Shown here piece by piece: positions 39,617 to 52,137 of a stretch of DNA of 64,000 nt. The stretch covers positions 434,001 to 498,000 of the forward strand of contig NC_017278.1 in assembly GCF_000236585.1 (NCBI RefSeq). Reading direction: 5' to 3'. The notes beneath the pieces are model-generated. The model saw nothing but the letters and a program-made list of their open reading frames with translations. It did not search any database and was not told the DNA's origin. The position numbers and the translations under genes are program-made. This DNA comes from Thermus sp. CCB_US3_UF1 (GTDB taxonomy: Bacteria > Deinococcota > Deinococci > Deinococcales > Thermaceae). Each line of letters starts with the position of its first letter. Within the stretch, counting starts at the first letter, position 1.

Positions 39617-40453
39617 ATGTGGCGTATCCTTTTGGGGGTTCTTGTCCTGGTGCTGGGTGCCTGCGGCCTCGAGGGGCCGCCTCCGGCCAGCGGCGAGCTC
39701 GGCGTGGGCGGTAGCGTGGTGGCTAGCCTCCCGGCGGCAAGGGTGGGACCTGGGGATAGGCCGGTTCCCTCAGTGGCGGTCTACCGAATCCTTCTGCAGC
39801 AGGGTGGGGCTGTCCAGGTGAGTGCGGTTTCCGCGGGGCTGCAACTTCGGGCCAACCTCCGGTTGGTCCTGCTGGACTCCCGGGGTGTGGTCCAGGCGGT
39901 CAGCGTAGCCAGGGATCGCTTCGGGTTGCCCTCTCAGGCCTATGCCTTTCCCCTGGGGCTTTCCCCCCAGGTTTTTCCCGACGTGGGCGTGCGCCTTAAC
40001 TTCCGGGGGGGAGCGAACCAGGTCTTCTACCTCAGGGTGGAGAACTTCGCCACCGAGCCCGATACGGTGAACGTGCAGGCCGCTTCCTTCCTTCCCGATC
40101 CCAACGGGGAACCTGGAGGGCCTTTGCAGACCCTGCCTTCTGGAATCACCCGAGGGGCCATTGAGTTTGTGGGTGAAGCGGATTTCTACCGTCTGCAGTC
40201 TGGTAGTGGGCCTTACCTTTGCTTTGATCCAGGAATCTTGGACCTTGTGGCCAAAATCTCCGCAGGGACCACGCCCGCAAACCCTGTCCGCCTGGACCGG
40301 GTAGTGCGGGGGGTAAACCTCAACGATCTGGACTTCACACCCACCCTGCTGGTGGTGCAGGAGCGCACCCAGTCCATGGCGGGCTTCAACGACATGGAGG
40401 CGCGGTGGAGCGGCCGCTATACCCTGACGCTTTCCCCTATCCCTTGCCCCTAG
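39617..40453 (+). CDS. Secreted lipoprotein of unknown function
   Basis: A 278-residue protein. The signal ends LGAC with Cys16, a clear lipobox. The mature part is rich in beta-strands and may have two domains: one to about residue 155, then SGITRGAIEFVGEADFYRLQ, reminiscent of a PPC-type (prepeptidase C-terminal) domain with GRYTLTLSPIPC at the end. The codon use is slightly less GC-rich than neighbours. It has its own promoter and terminator. I do not recognise a specific family. Confidence 0.7.
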   Translation: MWRILLGVLVLVLGACGLEGPPPASGELGVGGSVVASLPAARVGPGDRPVPSVAVYRILLQQGGAVQVSAVSAGLQLRANLRLVLLDSRGVVQAVSVARDRFGLPSQAYAFPLGLSPQVFPDVGVRLNFRGGANQVFYLRVENFATEPDTVNVQAASFLPDPNGEPGGPLQTLPSGITRGAIEFVGEADFYRLQSGSGPYLCFDPGILDLVAKISAGTTPANPVRLDRVVRGVNLNDLDFTPTLLVVQERTQSMAGFNDMEARWSGRYTLTLSPIPCP

Positions 40454-40510
40454 GGGGCTTTGAGGGATCTTAGAGCTGGCTAAAGGAAGCAAAGACTTTT
40501 CTCATACACT

Positions 40511-40545
40511 CCCGCCGGATAAGCCCCCTATCCGGCGGGCTTTTT
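40511..40545 (+). terminator. Strong Rho-independent terminator after the lipoprotein gene
   Basis: CCCGCCGGATA (40511-40521) and TATCCGGCGGG (40529-40539) form an 11-bp perfect stem with a 7-nt loop, followed by C and TTTTT. Confidence 0.93.
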
Positions 40546-40633
40546 AAAATCGGGAAATTTTACAAGACTGACCCCAGGGGCCCTCCATGAGGTCACCCCC
40601 TCATCTTTCTCAGGAGGCTCCAGGGTTGGCCCG

Positions 40634-40649
40634 CATACTTGGGGGCGCT
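40634..40649 (+). promoter_or_regulatory. -10-like CATACT of a leaderless promoter for the 3D-domain gene
   Basis: CATACT (40634-40639) ends 10 nt before the ATG at 40650. No ribosome site is seen. About 100 nt upstream of it show nothing else. Confidence 0.4.
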
Positions 40650-41072
40650 ATGCGGGGTTTGTTTTTCGCGCTCTTCCTGGCCCTCGCCGTTGCGGGGGCA
40701 TGGGCCCAGGAGAAGACCGTCCTGCGGCTTCAGGCCACGGCCTACACCTCCAGCGTCCGGGAAACCGACCGCACCCCTTTCGTCACCGCCACGGGCATGC
40801 GCACCCGGCTTGGGGTGTTGGCGGTAAGCCCCGACCTCCTCAAGGTGCTCCCCTACGGCACAAAGGTGCGCCTGCGCGACCTGGGCAGCGTCCAGGGCCG
40901 GGGCCGGGGGCAGTTCGCCTACCTTTTCCAAGACCGGGTCTTCGTGGTGGCGGACGTCATGCACTCCCGGATGCGGCGGAAGGTGGATGTCTGGCTGCCT
41001 GACCGGGCCACGGCCCTGCGCTTCGGCCTCCGCTGGGTGGAGTTGGAGGTGGTGGCCTACCCCAAGCGCTAA
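40650..41072 (+). CDS. Secreted 3D-domain protein
   Basis: A 140-residue protein. The ATG at 40650 opens a signal peptide (RGLFFALFLALAVAGAWAQ). The mature part has the 3D (three-aspartate) double-psi barrel pattern: ATAYTSS, LPYGTKVRLRDLGS, VVADVMHSRMRRKVDVWLPD. This domain is found in MltA-type lytic transglycosylases and in YocH/Rpf-like proteins that act on peptidoglycan, so a cell-wall role is likely. The permease gene follows 17 nt later with its own -10 box. Confidence 0.83.
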   Translation: MRGLFFALFLALAVAGAWAQEKTVLRLQATAYTSSVRETDRTPFVTATGMRTRLGVLAVSPDLLKVLPYGTKVRLRDLGSVQGRGRGQFAYLFQDRVFVVADVMHSRMRRKVDVWLPDRATALRFGLRWVELEVVAYPKR

Positions 41073-41077
41073 GGCCG

Positions 41078-41089
41078 TATCTTAGAGGC
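41078..41089 (+). promoter_or_regulatory. -10 box TATCTT of a leaderless promoter for the permease gene
   Basis: TATCTT (41078-41083) ends 6 nt before the GTG at 41090, directly after the stop of the 3D-domain gene. Confidence 0.45.
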
Positions 41090-42205
41090 GTGCGCTTCGC
41101 CCTTTTCCTCGCCCTGGCCCACCTACGGCGCCGGCCCCTGCAGACCGCCTTGGCCCTTTTGGGTGTGGGCGTGGGGGTGGCCGTCCTCCTGGCGGCCCTT
41201 TCCCTCACCAATGGCTTCGTGAGTGGGTTGGTGCGGGCCACCTTGAAGGCCTACCCTCACCTGGTCCTCTTCAGCCTCGGCCAAGACCTCCCGCCCCTAC
41301 CCCCCCACCCGGAGGTGGAGGGGGCCGCCCCCTTCGCCGCCACCAAGGCCCTCCTCATCCGTCCCGCCGAGGGGGCCCGGGGGCCTGGGGTGGACTTCGC
41401 CACCCTGGTGGGGCTGGGGGAAGGGGGGGAGGCCCTGTACCCCGAGCTGGGCCTTCGCCTCGAGCCCGGGGGCATCTACCTGGGTTCGGCCCTGGTGCAG
41501 TCCTTGGGGGTTGTGGTGGGGGAGAGGATCTACGCCATGTCCGCCACCCAAGAACGGCTTACCCTGAGGGTCCTGGGGTCGTTCCGCACCGGCAACTACC
41601 TTCTGGATTCGGGGTACGCCTTTGTGGACCTCAAGACCCTGGAGCGGCTTTCCGGCCTGAGGGCCCAGGGGTACCAGGTGCGCCTAAAAGACCCCTGGCG
41701 GGCCAGGGAAGTGGGCTTTGAACTGGCCGGCACCCGGTTTTTCCCCCAGGCCTGGCAGGACACCCAGCGGACCCTTCTGGAGCAGCTGGCCCTGCAGAAG
41801 CAGGTGCTGGGCATCCTGATCTTCCTCATCGTGGCGGTGGCGGCCTTGGGGGTGGCTAACCTCCTGGTGCTCAAGGTGGTGGAGAAGACCCCGGAGATCG
41901 CCCTTCTCCGGTCCATGGGGGCCTCGAGGCTCACCGTGGGCCTGGTCTTTGCCCTGGAAGGGGTTTTCCTGGGGGTGGGGGGGGTAGGGTTGGGCAACCT
42001 CCTGGGCTACGCCCTCGGCCTTTACCTCTCCCTCCGCCCCGTGCCCCTGCCCGGGGAGCTTTACTTTCTCACCCACTTGCCCGTGGAGATGCGCCTGGCC
42101 GACTTCCTGGCGGTCAGCGGGGCCAGCCTGGTGGCCACCCTGCTTTCCGCCCTCCTTCCCCTTTGGCGCGCCCTCCAGGTCCAGCCGGGGGTGGTGCTGC
42201 GGTAG
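41090..42205 (+). CDS. FtsX/LolC-like ABC transporter permease
   Basis: A 371-residue membrane protein. One N-terminal helix (residues 16-40), a periplasmic MacB_PCD domain (about 40-240) and three C-terminal helices make up the typical layout. VVEKTPEIALLRSMGASRLTVGLVFALEGVFLG is the FtsX signature segment, with ALLRSMGAS conserved. LolC/LolE extract lipoproteins for the outer membrane, and MacB exports peptides; which applies is unclear. No ATPase gene is adjacent. Confidence 0.85.
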   Translation: MRFALFLALAHLRRRPLQTALALLGVGVGVAVLLAALSLTNGFVSGLVRATLKAYPHLVLFSLGQDLPPLPPHPEVEGAAPFAATKALLIRPAEGARGPGVDFATLVGLGEGGEALYPELGLRLEPGGIYLGSALVQSLGVVVGERIYAMSATQERLTLRVLGSFRTGNYLLDSGYAFVDLKTLERLSGLRAQGYQVRLKDPWRAREVGFELAGTRFFPQAWQDTQRTLLEQLALQKQVLGILIFLIVAVAALGVANLLVLKVVEKTPEIALLRSMGASRLTVGLVFALEGVFLGVGGVGLGNLLGYALGLYLSLRPVPLPGELYFLTHLPVEMRLADFLAVSGASLVATLLSALLPLWRALQVQPGVVLR

Positions 42206-42234
42206 TTGCCAAAGGCGCCCCTCTGTCCTAAACT
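42206..42234 (+). promoter_or_regulatory. Promoter of tRNA-Thr
   Basis: A -35 box TTGCCA (42206-42211), exactly 17 nt, and a -10 box TAAACT (42229-42234). The tRNA begins 11 nt later. Confidence 0.75.
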
Positions 42235-42245
42235 CTTGGGGGCGG

Positions 42246-42320
42246 GCCGGTGTAGCTCAGCGGTAGAGCAACCGCCTCGTAAGCGGTAGGCCGCCGGTTC
42301 GAATCCGGCCACCGGCTCCA
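42246..42320 (+). tRNA. trnT: tRNA-Thr (anticodon CGT)
   Basis: A 75-nt cloverleaf. The acceptor stem GCCGGTG (42246-42252) pairs with CACCGGC. The D-arm is AGCTCAGCGGTAGAGC; the anticodon stem ACCGC/GCGGT holds the loop CTCGTAA, so the anticodon is CGT, reading ACG. The T-arm is GCCGGTTCGAATCCGGC. The CCA end is encoded. Confidence 0.96.
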
Positions 42321-42329
42321 GACCCTTTG

Positions 42330-42360
42330 GGCCCCGCCACGTGGCGGGGCCTTCCCTTCT
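42330..42360 (+). terminator. Terminator after tRNA-Thr
   Basis: An 11-bp perfect palindromic stem (42330-42340 with 42341-42351, GGCCCCGCCAC/GTGGCGGGGCC), followed by TTCCCTTCTT. The next promoter starts within its T-rich tail. Confidence 0.82.
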
Positions 42361-42388
42361 TGCCAAAAAGCCCCTAGCCCTGTACACT
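42360..42388 (+). promoter_or_regulatory. Promoter of the str operon
   Basis: A -35 box TTGCCA (42360-42365), a 17-nt spacer and a -10 box TACACT (42383-42388). The -35 and spacing are the same as in the tRNA-Thr promoter. Transcription would start near 42395, giving a leader of about 120 nt. Confidence 0.75.
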
Positions 42389-42402
42389 AGGCAAGTTGAG
42401 GG

Positions 42403-42473
42403 CCCTCAGGGCCAGCCCCTGGCCCTGAGGGTAGTGCCCTGTGCGGGCTAAATCGGGGGAGAGCCCTCCCCCG
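42403..42473 (+). promoter_or_regulatory. Two tandem hairpins in the rpsL leader
   Basis: Hairpin 1 is a perfect 12-bp stem (CCCTCAGGGCCA, 42403-42414, with 42420-42431) and 5-nt loop. Hairpin 2 is a perfect 8-bp stem (42454-42461 with 42466-42473, CGGGGGAG/CTCCCCCG) and 4-nt loop. Neither has a T-run. They may be a site for autogenous control by a ribosomal protein or for antitermination. Confidence 0.6.
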
Positions 42474-42515
42474 GGCGGATCTTGAGAACACGGGGGCAAG
42501 TCCAAGAAGAAGGGA

Positions 42516-42929
42516 GTGGTGGCACTGCCGACGATCAATCAGCTAGTCCGAAGGGGCCGCGAGAAGGTCCAGAAGAAGAGCAAGGTTCCGGCCTTGAAAG
42601 GCTCGCCTTTCCGCCGGGGGGTATGCACGGTGGTGCGCACCGTAACCCCCAAGAAGCCCAACTCCGCCCTGCGCAAGGTGGCCAAGGTGCGCCTCACCTC
42701 TGGCTACGAGGTGACCGCGTACATCCCCGGGGAAGGGCACAACCTGCAGGAGCACTCCGTGGTCCTCATCCGGGGTGGCCGTGTGAAGGACCTGCCGGGC
42801 GTGCGCTACCACATCGTCCGTGGGGTCTACGACACCCAGGGGGTGAAGGACCGCAAGAAGAGCCGCTCCAAGTACGGGACCAAGAGGCCCAAGGAGACCA
42901 AGGGCGCGGCTCCCGCCAAGAAGAAGTAG
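42516..42929 (+). CDS. rpsL: 30S ribosomal protein S12
   Basis: A 137-residue decoding-site protein. It opens [17 protein letters not shown] and has [19 protein letters not shown] with the lysine tied to streptomycin response, and [29 protein letters not shown] (key residues P, G, R, V). The start is GTG at 42516, followed by a second GTG; homologues begin with V-A-L-P. First gene of the str operon; rpsG follows 7 nt later. Confidence 0.97.
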   Translation: MVALPTINQLVRRGREKVQKKSKVPALKGSPFRRGVCTVVRTVTPKKPNSALRKVAKVRLTSGYEVTAYIPGEGHNLQEHSVVLIRGGRVKDLPGVRYHIVRGVYDTQGVKDRKKSRSKYGTKRPKETKGAAPAKKK

Positions 42930-42936
42930 GTGCGCT

Positions 42937-43407
42937 ATGGCCCGGAGAAGAAGAGCAGAGGTACGCCAGCTCCAGCCCGACCTGGTCTACGGGGACGTGG
43001 TGGTGTCGGCCTTCATCAACAAGATCATGCGGGACGGCAAGAAGAACCTGGCCGCCCGCATCTTCTACGACGCCTGCCGCATCATCCAGGAGAAGACCGG
43101 GCAGGAGCCCCTGAAGGTCTTTAAGCAGGCGGTGGAGAACGTCAAGCCCCGCCTCGAGGTCCGCTCCCGTCGGGTGGGTGGGGCCAACTACCAGGTGCCC
43201 ATGGAGGTTTCTCCCCGCAGGCAGCAGTCCTTGGCCCTGCGCTGGCTGGTGCAGGCGGCCAACGCCCGCTCGGAGCGCGGCGCGGCGGTGCGCATCGCCC
43301 ACGAGCTCATGGACGCCGCCGAGGGCAAGGGCGGGGCGGTGAAGAAGAAGGAGGACGTGGAGCGGATGGCCGAGGCCAACCGCGCCTACGCCCATTACCG
43401 GTGGTAA
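42937..43407 (+). CDS. rpsG: 30S ribosomal protein S7
   Basis: A 156-residue primary assembly protein of the 30S head that binds the 3' domain of 16S rRNA. It begins [15 protein letters not shown] and ends NRAYAHYRW, as in other Thermus S7. In E. coli, S7 represses its own operon; here a spacer hairpin of that kind is not seen between rpsL and rpsG. fusA starts 3 nt later. Confidence 0.97.
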   Translation: MARRRRAEVRQLQPDLVYGDVVVSAFINKIMRDGKKNLAARIFYDACRIIQEKTGQEPLKVFKQAVENVKPRLEVRSRRVGGANYQVPMEVSPRRQQSLALRWLVQAANARSERGAAVRIAHELMDAAEGKGGAVKKKEDVERMAEANRAYAHYRW

Positions 43408-43410
43408 GCC

Positions 43411-45486
<2,076 letters not shown>

Positions 45487-45497
45487 GGACCTTTAGG

Positions 45498-45519
45498 GGG
45501 TGGGCCTTTGGGCCCACCC
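45498..45519 (+). other. Hairpin between fusA and tuf
   Basis: GGGTGGGCC (45498-45506) and GGCCCACCC (45511-45519) form a perfect 9-bp stem with loop TTTG, 12 nt after the fusA stop. No T-run follows. It could be a processing site, a partial terminator or a stabiliser that sets tuf expression apart. Confidence 0.55.
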
Positions 45520-45544
45520 ATGCTTGCCGAAAGGAGTAGCAAAG

Positions 45545-46765
<1,221 letters not shown>

Positions 46766-46773
46766 GGTGAAGC

Positions 46774-47091
46774 ATGCCCAAGATCCGCATCAAGCTTCGG
46801 GGCTTTGACCACAAGACCCTGGACGCCTCCGCCCAGAAGATCGTGGAGGCGGCGCGGCGTTCCGGGGCCCAGGTCTCTGGCCCCGTGCCCTTGCCGACCC
46901 GGGTGCGGCGCTTCACCGTGATCCGGGGGCCTTTCAAACACAAGGACTCCCGGGAGCACTTTGAGCTCCGCACCCACAACCGCCTGGTGGACATCCTGAA
47001 CCCCAACCGCAAGACCATCGAGAGCCTCATGTCCTTGGACCTGCCCACCGGCGTGGAGATCGAGATCAAGACCGTGGGAGGTGGCAAGTGA
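46774..47091 (+). CDS. rpsJ: 30S ribosomal protein S10
   Basis: A 105-residue protein of the 30S head, also the transcription factor NusE. It begins [17 protein letters not shown] and has [15 protein letters not shown] and [14 protein letters not shown]. It starts 8 nt after tuf with GAGGTGA upstream, so the str and S10 operons are joined. It overlaps rplC by 4 nt. Confidence 0.97.
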   Translation: MPKIRIKLRGFDHKTLDASAQKIVEAARRSGAQVSGPVPLPTRVRRFTVIRGPFKHKDSREHFELRTHNRLVDILNPNRKTIESLMSLDLPTGVEIEIKTVGGGK

Positions 47092-47708
47092 AGGGCATCC
47101 TGGGCACGAAGGTGGGGATGACCCGGATCTACAAGGAGGATCGGGCCATTCCCGTTACCGTGATCCTGGCCGGCCCCTGCCCGGTGGTCCAGCGGCGTAC
47201 CCCGGAGAAGGACGGCTACGTGGCCGTGCAGCTGGGCTTCCAGCCCCAGAACCCCAAGCGGGTGAACCGGCCCCTGAAGGGGCATTTCGCCCGGGCTGGG
47301 GTGGAGCCGGTGCGGATCTTGAAGGAGATCCGCGACTTCAACCCCGAAGGGGATGTGGTGACGGTGGAGATCTTCCAGCCTGGGGAGCGGGTGGACGTCA
47401 CCGGCACCTCCAAGGGGCGGGGTACCGCGGGCGTGATGAAGCGCTGGAACTTTGCGGGCGGGCCCGATTCCCACGGCGCCCACAAGATCCACCGTCACCC
47501 GGGTTCCATCGGTAACCGCAAGACCCCTGGCCGCGTCTACAAGGGCAAGCGCATGGCGGGCCGGTATGGAGCCGAGCGGGTCACGGTGATGAACCTCGAG
47601 GTGGTGGACGTGATCCCCGAGGAGAACCTCCTCTTGGTCAAGGGCGCGGTGCCGGGGCCCAGTGGCGGCCTGGTGGTGGTGCGCGAGACCAAGAAGGTGG
47701 CCAAGTGA
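47088..47708 (+). CDS. rplC: 50S ribosomal protein L3
   Basis: A 206-residue early assembly protein of 23S rRNA near the peptidyl transferase centre. It begins [15 protein letters not shown] and has the central loop [34 protein letters not shown], of which the G, H and R residues are conserved. The start is GTG inside the end of rpsJ; the end overlaps rplD by 4 nt. Confidence 0.97.
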   Translation: MKGILGTKVGMTRIYKEDRAIPVTVILAGPCPVVQRRTPEKDGYVAVQLGFQPQNPKRVNRPLKGHFARAGVEPVRILKEIRDFNPEGDVVTVEIFQPGERVDVTGTSKGRGTAGVMKRWNFAGGPDSHGAHKIHRHPGSIGNRKTPGRVYKGKRMAGRYGAERVTVMNLEVVDVIPEENLLLVKGAVPGPSGGLVVVRETKKVAK

Positions 47709-48337
47709 AGGAGGGCATGGTGTACCAGATTCCTGTCCTTTCCCCTACCGGCAAGCGGGAGCTTGCCGCCGACCTTCCCCAGGAGGTCAACCCCCATCTC
47801 CTTTGGGAGGTGGTGCGTTGGCAGCTGGCTTCCCGGCGTCGGGGCACCGCCAGCACCAAGACCCGGGGGGAGGTGGCCTACTCCAGCCGCAAGATCTACC
47901 CCCAGAAGCACACCGGCCGGGCCCGCCACGGGGACATCGGCGCCCCCATCTTCGTGGGAGGCGGCACCGTGTTTGGCCCCAAGCCCCGGGACTACGCCTA
48001 CACCTTGCCCAAGAAGGTGCGTAGGGCCGGCCTAGCCATGGCCGTGGCCGACCGGGCCCGGGAGGGGAAGCTCCTCCTGGTGGAGGCCTTCGCCGGGGTG
48101 AACGGAAAGACCAAGGAGTTCCTGGCCTGGGCCAAGGCCGCGGGCCTGGACGGCTCCGAGACTGTCCTCCTGGTGGCGGAAAGCGAGGCGGTGCGGCGCG
48201 CGGCCCGTAACCTCCCCTGGGTGGTTACCCTGGCCCCCGAGGGCTTGAACGTCTACGATATCCTGCGCACCGAGCGCCTGGTCATGGACCTCAAGGCCTG
48301 GGAGGCCTTCCAGGCCCGCGTGGGAGGTGAGGCGTGA
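47705..48337 (+). CDS. rplD: 50S ribosomal protein L4
   Basis: A 210-residue protein lining the exit tunnel. The loop [31 protein letters not shown] (ends at the conserved GRARHG) and [18 protein letters not shown] are visible. In E. coli, L4 controls the S10 operon; no leader target can be placed here because the operon is fused to str. It overlaps both neighbours by 4 nt. Confidence 0.97.
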   Translation: MKEGMVYQIPVLSPTGKRELAADLPQEVNPHLLWEVVRWQLASRRRGTASTKTRGEVAYSSRKIYPQKHTGRARHGDIGAPIFVGGGTVFGPKPRDYAYTLPKKVRRAGLAMAVADRAREGKLLLVEAFAGVNGKTKEFLAWAKAAGLDGSETVLLVAESEAVRRAARNLPWVVTLAPEGLNVYDILRTERLVMDLKAWEAFQARVGGEA

Positions 48338-48624
48338 AGACGGCGTTTGACGTGATCCTGGCCCCGGTGCTTTCGGAAAAGGCCTACGCGGGCTTCGCCG
48401 AGGGCAAGTACACCTTCTGGGTCCACCCCAAGGCCACCAAGACCGAGATCAAGAACGCGGTGGAGGCGGCCTTCAAGGTCAAGGTGGTGGGGGTGAACAC
48501 CCTGAACGTGCGGGGTAAGAAGAAGCGCCTGGGCCGCTACCTGGGCAAGCGCCCCGACCGCAAGAAGGCCATCGTGCAGGTGGCCGCCGGGCAGAAGATC
48601 GAGGCCTTGGAGGGCCTCATCTAA
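48334..48624 (+). CDS. rplW: 50S ribosomal protein L23
   Basis: A 96-residue protein at the tunnel exit, the docking site for trigger factor and SRP. It begins [18 protein letters not shown] and has [22 protein letters not shown]. It is of the short bacterial type. A 51-nt spacer with a weak CCGGG/CCCGG hairpin precedes rplB. Confidence 0.96.
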   Translation: MKTAFDVILAPVLSEKAYAGFAEGKYTFWVHPKATKTEIKNAVEAAFKVKVVGVNTLNVRGKKKRLGRYLGKRPDRKKAIVQVAAGQKIEALEGLI

Positions 48625-48675
48625 AAGACCTTCCGGGAGGGGAGCCCGGCCCCGATCCGGTAAGGAGGAGAGAGG

Positions 48676-49506
48676 ATGGCAGTCAAGAAGTTCAAACCCT
48701 ACACCCCAAGCCGCCGCTTCATGACGGTGGCCGACTTCTCCGAGATCACCAAGACCGAGCCGGAGAAGTCCCTGGTCAAGCCCCTGAAGAAAACCGGGGG
48801 GCGGAACAACCAGGGCCGCATCACCGTGCGCTTCAGGGGCGGTGGCCACAAGCGGCTCTACCGCATCGTGGACTTCAAGCGCTGGGATAAGGCGGGCATC
48901 CCCGCCAAGGTGGCGGCCATTGAGTACGACCCCAACCGCTCTGCCCGCATCGCCCTGCTCCACTACGCCGACGGGGAGAAGCGCTACATCCTCGCCCCCG
49001 AGGGGCTTGCCGTGGGGCAGCAGGTGGTGGCGGGGCCCGATGCCCCCATCCAGGTGGGCAATGCCCTCCCCTTGCGCTTCATCCCCGTGGGTACCGTGGT
49101 GCACGCGGTGGAGCTTGAGCCCAAGAAAGGGGCCAAGCTGGCCCGCTCCGCCGGTACCAGCACCCAGATCCAGGGCCGGGAGGGGGACTACGTCATCCTC
49201 CGCCTGCCCTCGGGGGAGCTCAGGAAGGTCCACGGGGAGTGCTACGCCACGGTGGGCTCCGTGGGCAACGCCGACCACAAGAACGTGGTCCTGGGCAAGG
49301 CGGGGCGTACCCGTTGGCTTGGCCGCAAGCCCCACGTGCGCGGTGCGGCCATGAACCCGGTGGACCACCCCCACGGCGGCGGTGAGGGCCGGGCGCCCCG
49401 GGGCCGTCCCCCCGCTTCTCCTTGGGGTTGGCAGACCAAGGGGCTCAAGACCCGGAAGCGGCGCAAGCCCTCCAGCCGCTTCATCCTTGCCCGGCGCAAG
49501 AAGTGA
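48676..49506 (+). CDS. rplB: 50S ribosomal protein L2
   Basis: A 276-residue protein needed for subunit joining and peptidyl transfer. It has [16 protein letters not shown] and the universal C-terminal [13 protein letters not shown], with the histidine near the catalytic centre. The ribosome site AAGGAGGAG precedes the ATG. Confidence 0.98.
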   Translation: MAVKKFKPYTPSRRFMTVADFSEITKTEPEKSLVKPLKKTGGRNNQGRITVRFRGGGHKRLYRIVDFKRWDKAGIPAKVAAIEYDPNRSARIALLHYADGEKRYILAPEGLAVGQQVVAGPDAPIQVGNALPLRFIPVGTVVHAVELEPKKGAKLARSAGTSTQIQGREGDYVILRLPSGELRKVHGECYATVGSVGNADHKNVVLGKAGRTRWLGRKPHVRGAAMNPVDHPHGGGEGRAPRGRPPASPWGWQTKGLKTRKRRKPSSRFILARRKK

Positions 49507-49511
49507 GGTGA

Positions 49512-49796
<285 letters not shown>

Positions 49797-49798
49797 CC

Positions 49799-50140
49799 AT
49801 GGAAGCGAAAGCCATTGCCCGTTACGTGCGCATCGCCCCCAGGAAGGTCCGGCTGGTGGTGGACCTGATCCGGGGGAAGAGCCTCGAGGAGGCCCGCGCC
49901 ATCCTGCGCTACACCCACAAGCGGGGGGCCTACCACGTGGCCAAGGTGCTGGAATCCGCCGCGGCCAACGCGGTGAACAACCACGACATGCTGGAGGACC
50001 GGCTCTTCGTGAAGGCGGCCTTTGTGGACGAGGGGCCTGCCCTGAAGCGGGTGCTGCCCCGGGCCCGGGGCCGGGCGGACATCATCAAGAAGAAGACCAG
50101 CCACATCACGGTGATCTTGGGGGAGAAGCATGGGAAATAA
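49799..50140 (+). CDS. rplV: 50S ribosomal protein L22
   Basis: A 113-residue protein whose loop lines the exit tunnel constriction. It begins [20 protein letters not shown] and ends with the loop [18 protein letters not shown], the erythromycin-linked segment. It is followed, with 11 nt of overlap, by rpsC. Confidence 0.97.
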   Translation: MEAKAIARYVRIAPRKVRLVVDLIRGKSLEEARAILRYTHKRGAYHVAKVLESAAANAVNNHDMLEDRLFVKAAFVDEGPALKRVLPRARGRADIIKKKTSHITVILGEKHGK

Positions 50141-50849
50141 AATCCACCCCATCGGGTTCCGGCTTGGCATCACCCGGGACTGGGAGTCCCGCTGGTACGC
50201 GGGCAAGAAGCAGTACCGCCACCTTCTCCAGGAGGACCAGAGGATCCGGGAGGTCCTCACCAAGGAGCTCTACCCCGCCGGCCTGGCGCGGATCGATATT
50301 GAGCGGGCCGCGGACAACGTGGCCGTGACCGTGCACGTGGCCAAGCCGGGGGTGGTCATCGGCCGGGGCGGGGAGAAGATCAAGGTCCTGCGGGACACCC
50401 TGGCCAAGCTCACGGGGAAGAACGTGGCCCTGAACGTCCAGGAAATCCATAACCCCAACCTCTCCGCTCCCCTGGTGGCCCAGCGGGTGGCGGAGCAGAT
50501 TGAGCGGCGCTTTGCCGTGCGCCGGGCCATCAAGCAGGCGGTGCAGCGGGTGATGGAGTCCGGGGCCAAGGGGGCTAAGGTGATCGTTTCCGGGCGCATC
50601 GGCGGCGCGGAACAGGCCCGCACCGAGTGGGCCGCCGAGGGCCGGGTGCCCTTGCACACCCTGCGTGCTAACATAGACTACGGCTTTGCCTTGGCCCGCA
50701 CCACCTACGGGGTGCTGGGGGTCAAGGCGTACGTCTTCTTGGGCGAGGTGATCGGCGGCCAGAAGGCCAGGCCCCGCCCCGAAGGGGCTAAGCCGGAGGA
50801 GAAACCCCGCCGCCGCCGCCCCGCCGTGCGGGTGAAGAAGGAGGAGTAG
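50130..50849 (+). CDS. rpsC: 30S ribosomal protein S3
   Basis: A 239-residue protein of the mRNA entry site with helicase role. It has an N-terminal segment ([20 protein letters not shown]), a KH domain ([17 protein letters not shown]) and a C-terminal domain with the conserved [13 protein letters not shown]. The tail is rich in Lys and Arg. It overlaps rplV by 11 nt and ends 3 nt before rplP. Confidence 0.97.
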   Translation: MGNKIHPIGFRLGITRDWESRWYAGKKQYRHLLQEDQRIREVLTKELYPAGLARIDIERAADNVAVTVHVAKPGVVIGRGGEKIKVLRDTLAKLTGKNVALNVQEIHNPNLSAPLVAQRVAEQIERRFAVRRAIKQAVQRVMESGAKGAKVIVSGRIGGAEQARTEWAAEGRVPLHTLRANIDYGFALARTTYGVLGVKAYVFLGEVIGGQKARPRPEGAKPEEKPRRRRPAVRVKKEE

Positions 50850-50852
50850 GCC

Positions 50853-51278
50853 ATGCTGATGCCCAGGCGCATGAAGTACCGGAAGCAGCACCGGGGCCGG
50901 ATGAAGGGGGCGGCCAAGGGCGGGGATTACGTGGCCTTCGGCGACTTCGGCTTGGTGGCCATGGAGCCTGCCTGGATCACCGCCCAGCAGATCGAGGCCG
51001 CCCGTGTGGCCATGGTGCGCCACTTCCGCCGCGGGGGTAAGATCTTCATCCGCATCTTCCCCGACAAGCCCTACACCAAGAAGCCCCTCGAGGTGCGGAT
51101 GGGTAAGGGCAAGGGCAACGTGGAGGGGTACGTGGCCGTGGTGAAGCCCGGCCGGGTGATGTTTGAGGTGGCCGGGGTCACGGAGGAGCAGGCCCTCGAG
51201 GCCCTGCGCATCGCCGGCCATAAGCTCCCCATCAAGACCAAGGTGGTGAGGAGGGACGCCTACGATGAAGCCCAGTGA
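50853..51278 (+). CDS. rplP: 50S ribosomal protein L16
   Basis: A 141-residue protein at the A-site of the 50S subunit. It begins [19 protein letters not shown] and has [28 protein letters not shown] (conserved KP and MGKGKG). The arginine hydroxylated in E. coli is in the same region. rpmC begins 14 nt before its stop codon. Confidence 0.97.
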   Translation: MLMPRRMKYRKQHRGRMKGAAKGGDYVAFGDFGLVAMEPAWITAQQIEAARVAMVRHFRRGGKIFIRIFPDKPYTKKPLEVRMGKGKGNVEGYVAVVKPGRVMFEVAGVTEEQALEALRIAGHKLPIKTKVVRRDAYDEAQ

Positions 51279-51462
51279 GATCCGCAAGCTCTCTCCGGCG
51301 GAGATCGAGAAGCTGGTACGGGAGAAGAAGCGAGAACTCATGGAGCTCCGCTTCCAGGCCTCCATCGGCCAGCTTTCCCAGAACCACAGGGTCCGGGAGA
51401 CCCGGCGCCTCATCGCCCGGCTCCTCACGATCCTGAACGAGAAGAGGAGGGCCAATGCCTAA
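51265..51462 (+). CDS. rpmC: 50S ribosomal protein L29
   Basis: A 65-residue helical hairpin near the tunnel exit. It begins [22 protein letters not shown] and has the family motif [29 protein letters not shown], where LMELRFQ is typical. It overlaps both neighbours (14 nt and 8 nt), a sign of tight coupling. Confidence 0.96.
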   Translation: MKPSEIRKLSPAEIEKLVREKKRELMELRFQASIGQLSQNHRVRETRRLIARLLTILNEKRRANA

Positions 51463-51772
51463 GAAGGTGCTGACCGGGGTGGTGGTGAGCGACAAGATGC
51501 AGAAGACCGTCACGGTCTTGGTGGAGCGCCAGTTCCCCCACCCCCTTTACGGCAAGGTGATCAAGCGCTCCAAGAAGTACCTGGCCCACGACCCCGAGGA
51601 GCGGTACAAGGTGGGGGACGTGGTGGAGATCATCGAGTCCCGGCCCATCTCCAAGCGCAAGCGCTTTAGGGTCCTGCGCCTGGTGGAGGGGGGCCGCCTG
51701 GACTTGGTGGAAAAGTACCTGGTGCGCCGCCAGAACTACGCGAGCCTGTCCAAGCGGGGAGGTAAGGCATGA
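51455..51772 (+). CDS. rpsQ: 30S ribosomal protein S17
   Basis: A 105-residue OB-fold protein of the 30S body. It begins [21 protein letters not shown], has [18 protein letters not shown] and [20 protein letters not shown]. Thermus S17 has a longer C-terminal helix than the E. coli protein (about 84 residues), and this one does too. It overlaps rplN by 4 nt. Confidence 0.97.
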
Positions 51773-52137
51773 TCCAGCCCCAGACCTACCTGGAGGTGGC
51801 CGACAACACCGGGGCCCGCAAGATCATGTGCATCCGTGTGCTCAAGGGCTCCAACGCCAAGTACGCCACGGTGGGGGACGTGATCGTGGCCAGCGTTAAG
51901 GAGGCCATCCCCCGCGGTGCGGTCAAGGAAGGGGACGTGGTCAAGGCGGTGGTGGTGCGCACCAAGAAGGAGGTCAAGCGCCCCGACGGTTCCGCCATCC
52001 GCTTTGACGACAACGCCGCCGTCATCATCAACAACCAGCTAGAACCCCGCGGCACCCGCGTCTTCGGCCCCGTGGCCCGCGAGCTGCGGGAGAAGGGCTT
52101 CATGAAGATCGTTTCCCTGGCCCCGGAGGTGCTCTGA
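51769..52137 (+). CDS. rplN: 50S ribosomal protein L14
   Basis: A 122-residue protein at the subunit interface. It begins [22 protein letters not shown], with the family VADNTGA, and has [18 protein letters not shown] and [15 protein letters not shown]. Its stop shares one base with the rplX start (TGATG). Confidence 0.97.
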
